This document shows positions 1-7,387 of a stretch of 20,203 nucleotides of DNA, piece after piece; the stretch's first letter is position 1, and every line of letters begins with the position of its first letter. The notes beneath the pieces are model-generated. The model saw nothing but the letters and a program-made list of their open reading frames with translations, did not search any database and had not been told where the DNA came from. This DNA comes from Spirochaetae bacterium HGW-Spirochaetae-7. Lineage in GTDB: Bacteria; Spirochaetota; Spirochaetia; Treponematales; UBA12059. The DNA lies in the NCBI GenBank assembly GCA_002839245.1, contig PGXR01000016.1, positions 1 to 20,203 on the forward strand. The letters run 5' to 3'. The position numbers and the translations under genes are program-made.

Positions 1-98
1 GAACTCTTCAAGAGTTTCGCTCATGCCTCAAGCCTAGCATATTTATTACGTTTCCCACCATAAACCCGGAAGCGCCAAATTATTTCGAAGATAAAAAG

Positions 99-190
99 AT
101 GCTTGAGTTCAAGTGTGAAGTGCAACGGTGATTCTGTTTCATAGTATACTTCGTATGGAGTCTTGAATCCAAGACGCTTTCGACATGTTA
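99..190 (-). pseudogene. IS30-family transposase C-terminal remnant
   Basis: The minus strand reads RKRLGFKTPYEVYYE, which closely matches the conserved C-terminal end of IS30-family transposases (RKRLGFKTPxEVF). Only this end is present. No DDE catalytic region lies upstream, because the neighbouring MFS gene occupies that space. The frame then runs through the likely element terminus without the usual early stop. I read it as a decayed fragment left by an old insertion, not a functional gene. The match is short but distinctive. Confidence 0.6.
101..126 (-). mobile_element. Candidate right terminus of IS30-like element
   Basis: Immediately after the transposase-like peptide, the minus strand reads GTTGCACTTCACACTTGAAC. 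This resembles the terminal inverted repeat that follows the transposase stop in many IS30-family elements. The partner repeat is not in the window, so the identification rests on position and resemblance only. Confidence 0.35.
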
Positions 191-220
191 TTCCGGATCC
201 CAAGTCCACCAAGTTTATCT

Positions 221-1438
221 TCAGGATATCGATTTACGGCTTGTAGGTTCCGGAACGATATCCTTTCCGTAGACGGCGAACAGGGTAGTCCCGATTATAC
301 CAAAAACGGCTGCTGCCATAAAATTTGTCGCTGGGGAGATATTCCATAAAAATGCGCTAGAAAGTGCCGCGACGGAAACGATGATATCTCTAATCAGGTA
401 ATAGGTTCCGAAGGTTCGGGCTTTCGCGTCATCTGGCGCCAGGTCCATGATCAAGGCTTTGCGCGTCGGTTCGCCGAATTCCTTAAGACCGCGGACAATG
501 AATGCTACGACGAGCATAGGGAAATTATGTGAGGCAAGCAATACAAGAGGAAATGCTGTGAAGAATGCAAAGGTGGCCAGGACAAAACGTTTCTTTCCAT
601 ACGCGTCAGCCATTCGAGCTACAGGTATATAGACAATCATCGCCGTGGCCATCTCGATAGTTGTAAGGAGCCCGAACTGCAATGGTGAAATTCCATTGTT
701 GTCGACTACCCAGAGGACTACGAACGCATAGGGTATTTGTTCTGCGAACCTGACCAGGATATCGCTCGCGAGAAGGCTTCTCAGGGCTGGGTTGAAAAGG
801 TTTGTTACCTTTGTACGGGCCTGTCGCTCGCTGGTTTTTATCGGAGCATCTTCCTCCATGAACCGGTGTACGAGTAGCAGCGCAATGCCGCCCATGGTAA
901 AAGCTACTACAAAAGCTATCCGTATGCCGATTTCCCGGCCATATGCGCCGATGAGGAGGCCTCCGATGATTGGGCCGAGAGCCATGGGAATGCGGCGGAA
1001 GAATGAATGAAGTGATACGCCGAAGCTTCGCTTTTCCTTGGGTACGGCTTTTGAAACGAGGCTCATGATTGCTGGGAGAGAAACGGCTGTCCAGGAAATA
1101 AAGAAAATAGAACCTGCAATGACGGCCTGCCATATCGGAATGAATATGACAATGAGATACCCGAACATGGCTATGCCCGTGAAAAGCTGGAGCGATTTCT
1201 TGTAGCCGATTCGGTCGGCGAGGTATCCTCCCGGGAAGGAATACAAGGCAGACAACAAGTTGTCCATGGAGTTCAGGGCTCCGATGGCCCAGGTACTGCC
1301 TCCGAGCGCTAGAACGTATAGCGGAAGGAAGCGTTCTGCCATTTTTTCACCGAGGCCGACTAGTATGACTAGGAGCAGCATCGTTGTCATACTACCGTTC
1401 CGTCTTAAAAAATCCTTGGAGTCAAAGCTGCCGGGCAT
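221..1438 (-). CDS. MFS transporter
   Basis: This 405-residue integral membrane protein of the major facilitator superfamily has about 12 hydrophobic segments in two halves. Near residues 75-85 it carries the hallmark loop 2-3 motif GGYLADRIGYKK, and after the middle loop the repeat-like RMADAYGKKR of the second half. The length is normal for the superfamily. The substrate cannot be read from sequence; the fold resembles drug or sugar efflux-type carriers. The ATG is preceded by AAGGAG at 6 bases, which supports the start. It is divergent from the DUF401 permease gene. Its DNA is clearly more A/T-rich than the rest of the window, and it abuts an IS30 remnant at its 3' end, so recent acquisition is plausible. 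Confidence 0.9.
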   Translation of the reverse strand: MPGSFDSKDFLRRNGSMTTMLLLVILVGLGEKMAERFLPLYVLALGGSTWAIGALNSMDNLLSALYSFPGGYLADRIGYKKSLQLFTGIAMFGYLIVIFIPIWQAVIAGSIFFISWTAVSLPAIMSLVSKAVPKEKRSFGVSLHSFFRRIPMALGPIIGGLLIGAYGREIGIRIAFVVAFTMGGIALLLVHRFMEEDAPIKTSERQARTKVTNLFNPALRSLLASDILVRFAEQIPYAFVVLWVVDNNGISPLQFGLLTTIEMATAMIVYIPVARMADAYGKKRFVLATFAFFTAFPLVLLASHNFPMLVVAFIVRGLKEFGEPTRKALIMDLAPDDAKARTFGTYYLIRDIIVSVAALSSAFLWNISPATNFMAAAVFGIIGTTLFAVYGKDIVPEPTSRKSIS

Positions 1439-1559
1439 TGTCCGCTCCTTGTCGTTTTCACATCGAAACCTTCGAATTCTCCATTTGATTCAGGGGGCCT
1501 AGTTCACATCTTCGTCGGAAATGTGGATACTTGGTGGCGATACATGTTTCAGGAAGGAT

Positions 1560-2879
1560 ATGATGCAGTCAATTCCAGCGCTTGTGCAAGTCCTCGTAAT
1601 ATTCTCGCTTGTCGTATTCGCCACCACGAGGAAGGTCCATCTAGGTCTGGCCGCTACCCTCGGTGGAATGGCCTTGGGATTGTGGCGGGGCTTGTCTCCT
1701 GCAGCCATATTCGGGTATGTGGTAATGGAACTTGTGAAAGCGGATACGCTGTTGCTGCTTGTTCTGATCATCGGCATCATGGCCTTTTCAGCTGCGATGA
1801 AGCGGTCGGGGGGAATGGACGCTTTCTCAAAGGCGCTCGAAGGCATTACCCCTTCTTCGCGGATAGCGATGGCAACGGCTCCGCTCCTTATAGGTACCTT
1901 GCCGATGCCCGGCGGCGCCATTCTCTCTGCGCCTCTAGTGGATGCTATGGATCCTGGACGATCCCGCGGCAGGGAGACGTTATCGGCGGCAAATTATTGG
2001 TTCAGGCATAACCTGGAACTGGTGTGGCCGTTATACCCTTCGTTCGTGCTGTCGGCCTCCATTACCGGGCTCTCGGTCGGTCGCCTGATGACGTTGAATG
2101 CCTATTCCTTGCCGATACTGTTCTTTCTCGGTCTGATCTTCATACTCCCCAAGGTAAGCACGGGTTCAGGCGAGAGAGCCGCGGTTGCGCTGGAACGGCC
2201 GGCTTTCGCCAAGAGACTGGCGCAATTCGGGCATAGCGTCATGCCTTTGGCCCTGCTCCTGGGCTCGTACGTTGTCGTCGATATTCTTTGGCGGTTTTTC
2301 TCCCCTGCACTCACTCTAGACGCAGACACCAGGACCGTGCTCGGCCGCTATCTGCCCATACTTACCGGGATTGTCGTAGGCAGCGCCGCTATCTGGTTTG
2401 GCCCCGCGGGATTCGGCGCATTCAGGGGCAGCGTCAGTGGTAATACCCTGAAGCTGGTCGCGGTCGTTGCCGGCATACGCATATTCTCAACGCTTATCAG
2501 TATCGGTGGAGTTGCTGCAGCTGCAGCCGGGGAGCTGGCTGCGGCCGGCATCCCTGCTCTCGTCGCTGTGGCCCTACTGCCTTTCATAGCTGCGCTTGTG
2601 ACCGGAATCGGCTTCGGCTATGTCGGCTTGGCTTTCCCTATCGTGCTTGGGCTGGTACCGGAAGGCGGGGCTTTCCCCCGTGAAGCGGCGATAGTGCTTG
2701 CCGGCGCTTTCGGCTATGCCGGCATGATGCTATCGCCGTTGCATGTCTGCATGGTCGTCAGCGCGGAGCATTTTGGCACGGGTATAGTCGCGACGATACG
2801 CCGCTTTGCCATTCCCCTCGGTGCTTTCCTGGTTATCGCCCTGGCGTATGTCTGGATTCTATCCGTTGCGCTTAGCTGA
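1560..2879 (+). CDS. DUF401-type integral membrane permease
   Basis: This hydrophobic protein of about 439 residues has 10 or more membrane segments. It resembles the DUF401 (TIGR00529/AF0261) family of uncharacterised permeases, which sit near the ion transporter/gluconate permease-like groups. A conserved TLPMPGGAILSAPLVDAMDP stretch near residues 115-135 is typical of this family. The transported substrate is unknown. I chose the start at 1560 (or the adjacent ATG at 1563) because AGGAAGGA lies just upstream. An in-frame ATG at 1521 would add 13 polar residues but has no ribosome site. It begins a same-strand series with the tocopherol-cyclase-like and EamA genes, 46 bases from the next gene. 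Confidence 0.75.
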   Translation: MMQSIPALVQVLVIFSLVVFATTRKVHLGLAATLGGMALGLWRGLSPAAIFGYVVMELVKADTLLLLVLIIGIMAFSAAMKRSGGMDAFSKALEGITPSSRIAMATAPLLIGTLPMPGGAILSAPLVDAMDPGRSRGRETLSAANYWFRHNLELVWPLYPSFVLSASITGLSVGRLMTLNAYSLPILFFLGLIFILPKVSTGSGERAAVALERPAFAKRLAQFGHSVMPLALLLGSYVVVDILWRFFSPALTLDADTRTVLGRYLPILTGIVVGSAAIWFGPAGFGAFRGSVSGNTLKLVAVVAGIRIFSTLISIGGVAAAAAGELAAAGIPALVAVALLPFIAALVTGIGFGYVGLAFPIVLGLVPEGGAFPREAAIVLAGAFGYAGMMLSPLHVCMVVSAEHFGTGIVATIRRFAIPLGAFLVIALAYVWILSVALS

Positions 2880-2925
2880 CGATATGCCTTGACCCAGCGG
2901 AGCCGAAACGCGATGTTGAATCGAT

Positions 2926-3948
2926 ATGTTGTCAATCTTCAAGCCATTCTACCCAACGCTCTACCAAGGATCGAACCGCGGCGATACCTACTTCGAGGGC
3001 TGGTATTTCAAGCAAAGCACCAGTACGTCGATGGCATCGAGTGGCGGGGCCAGGACGGTTTCGTTCATTCCGGGTATATCCCGTTCGCGTACCGGTGATC
3101 GCGCTTTCGTGCAGATGATCGACGGCGTCAACGGCAGGACCAGGTTTTTCCCGTTCCCTGTCGGGGAATTCTCCTCGAGCGATAGTCCATTTCAGGTATG
3201 TGTCGGCCCCAACCGCTTCTCGCTCTCGGGATTGAGGGTTGAACTGGAGGACGGGGAGGGTGCCGTATCGGCAGTACTCGACTATGGTCAGATGACGCCT
3301 CCGAGGCGCTCCATTTTCAAGCCGGGAGTAATGGGCCCGTATTCGTTCGCGCCGTTCATGGAATGCTACCACGGTATAACGAGCCTCGATCACGCCGTAG
3401 ACGGCTTTGTATCTTTTCGGGACGTGGGCGGCGGAGCAGAAGACCTGGTACGCTTCAACGGCGGGCGAGGGTACATCGAAAAGGACTGGGGCACTTCCAT
3501 GCCCTCGAGCTGGGTATGGATACAGACGAATACCTTCGACGAGGCAGTAGGCCCCGCGTCGTTCTTCTTCAGCCTGGCCCGAATTCCGTGGCTAGACAAG
3601 CACTTCAACGGTTTCATATCGATACTGTATTGCGGCGGTCGCGAGTATCGCTTCGCCTCGTACACGGGAGCGCGGATGGAACTCCTCGAGGTCAGCGGCA
3701 AGTTCATCAGGATCCTGATCGCGGACAGCAAGACCAAGCTCGAGGTGCAGGTCATCCGCAACAGCGAAGGATTCCTGGCAGCGCCGGTCGATGGCGCGAT
3801 GGACAGGCGGATAGCCGAGAGCGCCGACTCGTCGGTCCGTGTCGTTCTCAAGCGGCGCCATGGCTCCGCCGATATCCCCCTCTTTGACTCCAGCTCGGCG
3901 GCTTCAGGCGTTGAAGTCGTCGGCGATACGTCCTCCCTGATGCCGTAA
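2926..3948 (+). CDS. Tocopherol cyclase family protein
   Basis: This 340-residue soluble protein carries the signature elements of the tocopherol cyclase family (Pfam Tocopherol_cycl). YFEGWYFK is at residues 22-29, a FIPGI element follows near residue 48, and GYIEKDWG...SSWVWIQTN lies around 180-202. In plants and cyanobacteria this fold closes the chromanol ring of vitamin E. Bacterial homologues outside cyanobacteria are uncharacterised, so neither substrate nor reaction should be inferred from the name. A lipid- or quinone-like ligand is a reasonable guess. The start at 2926 keeps the conserved N-terminus, but the ribosome site is weak. The neighbours are two transporters, and no prenylquinone pathway gene is visible nearby. 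Confidence 0.8.
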   Translation: MLSIFKPFYPTLYQGSNRGDTYFEGWYFKQSTSTSMASSGGARTVSFIPGISRSRTGDRAFVQMIDGVNGRTRFFPFPVGEFSSSDSPFQVCVGPNRFSLSGLRVELEDGEGAVSAVLDYGQMTPPRRSIFKPGVMGPYSFAPFMECYHGITSLDHAVDGFVSFRDVGGGAEDLVRFNGGRGYIEKDWGTSMPSSWVWIQTNTFDEAVGPASFFFSLARIPWLDKHFNGFISILYCGGREYRFASYTGARMELLEVSGKFIRILIADSKTKLEVQVIRNSEGFLAAPVDGAMDRRIAESADSSVRVVLKRRHGSADIPLFDSSSAASGVEVVGDTSSLMP

Positions 3949-3992
3949 TCGGTACCGTATATCTTGCATATAAACGGCGGAGGCTGAGCGAC

Positions 3993-4907
3993 ATGCAATC
4001 CTGGAAACTCTATCTGGCAGGGGTCGGCTGGTCGACCATTTTCGGGCTTTCGTTCCTTGTGACGAAAGGCGCGCTCGACGCGTTCAGCCCGGTAACCCTG
4101 CTCTTCCTGCGCTTTGCGCTGGCTTCCATCGCGATGCTGATTCTTGCCAGGCTCGGCTTCATCACTGTGCGGTTCCACGGCAAGCCGCTCCTGCCGCTGG
4201 TCCTGTTGTGCCTTTTCCAGCCGGTGCTCTACTTCTCCTTCGAGACCTTCGGTCTCAGGGAAGTGGCATCGAGCACGGCCGGCCTGGTTATCGGGGCACT
4301 TCCCGCCGCTGTAGCCGCGCTGTCCGTTCCGATGCTTGGCGAGCGCCTTTCGAAGCGCCAGGTGGCCGGTCTCGTCCTCTCGATAGCCGGTGTCGTGGCG
4401 ATAGTCCTCGCCGGCGAGCCAGGATCGAACGCGGAGAAAGGAGCAGCCGGCGTTGCTCCAGACAGTCTGCGGGGAGTGCTCCTGGTCGTCGGCGCGCTGG
4501 CGAGCGCAGCGTTCTACAACATTTTTTCCCGCAGGGCCAGCGCCTATTACAAGCCGGCCGAGACTACCTTGGCGATGATGACCTCGGGGGCCGTCTTTTT
4601 TGGATTGCTGGCGATCGTCGAAGGAGCTTCGAGAGGGTGGTCTGCCATGTTCGGGAATGCTACATTGGCGGCCTGGGGCTCGGTCGCCTATCTGGGGCTG
4701 CTGTCATCGGTCCTGGCGTTCTTCCTGGTCAACCTGAGCCTGGCGCGGCTAAAGGCGTCACAGGCTTCCGTCTTCGGTACGCTGACGACGCTCGTGTCGC
4801 TGGTCGCCGGTGTGGCTTTTCGCGGCGAATCCTTCGGCTTCAGCGAAGCGCTTGGCGCGGTCTGCATAGTCACCGGGGTCTGGATGACGAACGCCAGGGC
4901 GCGATAG
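3993..4907 (+). CDS. EamA/DMT-family transporter
   Basis: This is a 304-residue membrane protein with about 10 hydrophobic segments arranged as two EamA repeats (roughly residues 5-137 and 160-300). It begins with the typical GVGWSTIFGLSFLVTKGALD and contains LLFLRFALASI, both characteristic of drug/metabolite superfamily exporters. These proteins usually export amino acids or small metabolites, but the substrate here cannot be assigned. The ATG follows GGAGG at 9 bases, a good start. It lies 44 bases after the tocopherol-cyclase-like gene and 49 bases before the cyclase-like pair, all on the plus strand, so cotranscription is possible. Confidence 0.87.
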   Translation: MQSWKLYLAGVGWSTIFGLSFLVTKGALDAFSPVTLLFLRFALASIAMLILARLGFITVRFHGKPLLPLVLLCLFQPVLYFSFETFGLREVASSTAGLVIGALPAAVAALSVPMLGERLSKRQVAGLVLSIAGVVAIVLAGEPGSNAEKGAAGVAPDSLRGVLLVVGALASAAFYNIFSRRASAYYKPAETTLAMMTSGAVFFGLLAIVEGASRGWSAMFGNATLAAWGSVAYLGLLSSVLAFFLVNLSLARLKASQASVFGTLTTLVSLVAGVAFRGESFGFSEALGAVCIVTGVWMTNARAR

Positions 4908-4956
4908 ATCATGCCGCGTGCTATACTGAGCAAACTGGATCGTTGGCGGGAATGTC

Positions 4957-5883
4957 GTGAAAGTTAAAAGCGCAACCATTAGCCTCTGCCGACGGATGCT
5001 CTACGAGTCCATCTCGGCCGAGACTATGGTTCGGTTCGTCAGGTTGATCGACCCTGAATACGACCTGTATGAGCGATCGGGAATCCCCCGCAATATCCCA
5101 ATCACGAACCAGATGGCAGCCGAACGAATAGTCAAGGAAATCGTCGAAGAAGGCCGTTTCATCGATTTCATAGAGACGCTGGTCAGGATCGATGCCGGCG
5201 GGTTCATGGGCCGCTTGTACCCCATCAAGGGACTCGTACAGATAGTGAAGACGTTGATGCAGGACGGCTTCATCTTCGACCGCTCGACCGGCCAGTTCTT
5301 CGAGAATGCACGTGAACGGGCGAGCCCCGACTGGGGGCGGCTGCGCGATGGCGACGAGCGACAGGCGGCGGTGCTCAGGCTCGATGTCGTCGCCAATTCC
5401 GCGCTGGTCAAGAGGAATTCCGCAGGCAAGGTCGACAAGGCCTATGCTGAGCTCCGCTCCATCGTGAACAGGGCCGTCATCGGGCGGTTTGGCCGGCTCT
5501 GGTCTTGGGAAGGAGACGGCGCGCTGGCCGCCTTCCTTTTCGGCCAGAAGGAACGATCGGCCGTGCTGGCGGGCATGGAAATACTCAACGAACTTTTCTT
5601 CTACAACAGGCTCGAGAACCCGTTGGGCGAGCCCCTGCGCGTAAGGATCGCGGCCCATTCGGGTCCCATCAGGTATAGGGTCAATCCCCTCGAGCTTCTC
5701 AAGAACGAGACGCTCAGGGACGTGACGCAGCTCGAGTCGAGAGCAACGCCCGTCGATTCGCTCTGCGTCTCCGGCAACCTTTTCCTCTCGATCGACAGGG
5801 TGATCCATGAGCGCTTCGGGGCCGAGCAGCAGTCAGAATTCGGCAAGGTCAGGCTGTACGCGGTCAACTTGGAGCAGCCATGA
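4957..5883 (+). CDS. Class III nucleotidyl cyclase-like protein (A), degenerate
   Basis: This 308-residue protein has a helical N-terminal region (about 12-105) that I do not recognise, then a class III adenylate/guanylate cyclase homology domain (about 137-305). Both metal-binding aspartates appear to be kept: D143 in VLRLDVV and D187 in WEGDGALAAF. The RVRIAAHSGPI strand is also typical. The C-terminal motif that normally holds the Asn and the transition-state Arg (VNxAAR) reads RDVTQLESRA, so both seem lost. The start is GTG, because no better in-frame ATG with a ribosome site exists. It overlaps the next gene by four bases (ATGA), which indicates translational coupling. The fold assignment is fairly sure; cyclase activity is doubtful for this chain alone. 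Confidence 0.7.
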   Translation: MKVKSATISLCRRMLYESISAETMVRFVRLIDPEYDLYERSGIPRNIPITNQMAAERIVKEIVEEGRFIDFIETLVRIDAGGFMGRLYPIKGLVQIVKTLMQDGFIFDRSTGQFFENARERASPDWGRLRDGDERQAAVLRLDVVANSALVKRNSAGKVDKAYAELRSIVNRAVIGRFGRLWSWEGDGALAAFLFGQKERSAVLAGMEILNELFFYNRLENPLGEPLRVRIAAHSGPIRYRVNPLELLKNETLRDVTQLESRATPVDSLCVSGNLFLSIDRVIHERFGAEQQSEFGKVRLYAVNLEQP

Positions 5884-6896
5884 CGTTTCTCATCTATTGC
5901 ATCGATCCTGAATCGTCTTTCGCAGCCGGCAAGGTAGGCGCGTCGCAGTTGCGTCCGCTGGCCGAACTCAGGAGCCTGCGGCCGGAACCAGGCGACATGA
6001 CATGCCTCGATGTATCGGGACTCGACGCCGAGACGCGACGCAAGTCCATGACCGCCCTCAGCAAGCGCTGCGCCGGTACCGCGTGGGTAATCGCCGATCC
6101 TGAAGGCATTATCGAAGATCCCGCCACCCTGTTCTTCAAAGGCGCTTCAGATTATTGGGGGTCGAATTTCTGCAGGGCAATAGCGGATGGGAGCGGCAAG
6201 AAGGCCGGCCTCAAAACACGGCTCAAATTGGCATTGGCTTATTGCGATGCAAGGAGTGCGCAATCTCCCCGGTCGTCATTGGTGAAGCCGATGCAGGATG
6301 AATCCGCACAGAAGGCGAACGACTGCGTTTTCACTGGCTGGAAAGCGATACGGTCGGGTACCATATATCCATTCTATTTCCTTCACGTGTCCGTCTCGGC
6401 ACACATGAACCTGAGGACTCGCTTGGGCGAGGCCGCGCATGCAAGCTTCAGGGACAAGTTGCGGAGCCATCTTCAACAGAGCCTCGTGGATGCCGATCCG
6501 TTGCTTTGGATGGAATTCGACGCGACCAGCCTGTACCTGCTGCCGCCCCGGGCTTTCAATTCGAGGGCCGCTGTCGTAGCCTGCCTTCGGCTGCTGCTGG
6601 GCACGCCCCTGGTCAGCTATGAAAAGCTCGGTTTGCCTTTCCCGATATCGTTCAGCTTCGCGCTTCACTACGGGAGAAGCGAATTCGCGGAGCCGGGCAG
6701 GACGGGCGCCATCGTATCGGACTCTGTCAACTTCGTTTTCCACCTTGGCTCCAAGCGGGCCGAGCCCGGCAGGCTGGTCATATCCGGAGAGGCCGGCCGC
6801 GAGGCGATTCCGGATTGTCTTGCCGATCTGTTCGTCCCGGGAGGTTCGTTCGAAGGCCGCGAGCTGGCAGAGTCCAGGCGTTTCGGCATCAAGTAG
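5880..6896 (+). CDS. Receiver-like plus cyclase-homology protein (B), degenerate
   Basis: This is a 338-residue protein. Residues 1-105 look like a pseudo-receiver: an initial LIYCIDPES strand, D44 in TCLDVSG and K87 before GASDYWG. Residues 165-338 look like a class III cyclase homology domain. The first metal aspartate is replaced by serine (S171 in LHVSVSAHM), and the second may survive as D214 (MEFDATS). The C-terminal motif SDSVNFVFHLG retains the Asn (N284) but has His288 where Arg is expected. AEPGRLVIS then matches the family ending. GGAG lies 5 bases before the ATG, inside the upstream gene. The residue pattern partly complements protein A, which suggests an A-B heterodimer. Domain calls are by eye. 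Confidence 0.6.
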   Translation: MTFLIYCIDPESSFAAGKVGASQLRPLAELRSLRPEPGDMTCLDVSGLDAETRRKSMTALSKRCAGTAWVIADPEGIIEDPATLFFKGASDYWGSNFCRAIADGSGKKAGLKTRLKLALAYCDARSAQSPRSSLVKPMQDESAQKANDCVFTGWKAIRSGTIYPFYFLHVSVSAHMNLRTRLGEAAHASFRDKLRSHLQQSLVDADPLLWMEFDATSLYLLPPRAFNSRAAVVACLRLLLGTPLVSYEKLGLPFPISFSFALHYGRSEFAEPGRTGAIVSDSVNFVFHLGSKRAEPGRLVISGEAGREAIPDCLADLFVPGGSFEGRELAESRRFGIK

Positions 6897-6958
6897 CGTG
6901 GACCTGCCTTTTGATGCAGTCCATTGATTTTGTGGTTTGATCCATAGATACTGTAGCG

Positions 6959-7387
6959 ATGCCGCAGCTCTTCGAACTCGTGATAGTTGCATTCCTCGCC
7001 GTGATAGCGATCGAGCTTCTGTTGATCCATCGTGACCTGGCAAGCCGCCAGGGCGGAGGTGTGCCCTACAAGGACGAGGTCCCGGGGCAGACCATCAACG
7101 TGAACGTGGGGACGCCAGCCGGTCCTGCCGGTCCGGCAATCTCCGTCGCCCATGAACAGGATGGCCGAAAGGGCGAAGCGCCGGAAGTGGCGACCGGACC
7201 CGTGGCCGATACGGCGACGCAGGTCCTCGAGAGCGAACCGCCCCAGGACCTCGTTCCTGCCAGACTGTCGGCGAGTCAAAGCGTCCGCTCCACCTCCAGC
7301 GGCTTGATAGCCAAGAAGTGCCCATCATGTGGCATGGAAAATTCCAGCTACCGCTCGGAATGTTTCAACTGTGGAGGAGCGCTGTAG
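6959..7387 (+). CDS. Membrane-anchored zinc-ribbon protein
   Basis: This 142-residue protein has one N-terminal hydrophobic segment (about residues 5-23), a low-complexity linker with a PAGPAGPA stretch, and a C-terminal zinc ribbon with C121, C124, C135 and C138 (KKCPSCGMEN...CFNCGGAL). This architecture suggests an inner-membrane anchor presenting a small metal-binding module to the cytoplasm; the function is unknown. No good ribosome site precedes the ATG. A weak promoter-like pair (TTGATT at 6924, GATACT at 6947) would put the transcript start near the start codon. It follows the cyclase-like pair by 62 bases on the same strand, and its last 23 bases overlap the end of the convergent pseudokinase gene. 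Confidence 0.7.
   Translation: MPQLFELVIVAFLAVIAIELLLIHRDLASRQGGGVPYKDEVPGQTINVNVGTPAGPAGPAISVAHEQDGRKGEAPEVATGPVADTATQVLESEPPQDLVPARLSASQSVRSTSSGLIAKKCPSCGMENSSYRSECFNCGGAL

Noticed and set aside
1521..1559. Upstream start for the DUF401 permease
   Set aside because: There is no Shine-Dalgarno sequence before 1521, whereas AGGAAGGA directly precedes the ATG pair at 1560/1563.
3390..4178. Minus-strand frame of 262 codons opposite the tocopherol-cyclase-like and EamA genes
   Set aside because: It overlaps two well-supported genes, and its translation has no recognisable domain.
6276..7043. Minus-strand frame of 255 codons opposite cyclase-like protein B
   Set aside because: The plus-strand gene has a coupled start, a ribosome site and family motifs. 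The minus translation looks like a random Arg/Gln-rich shadow.
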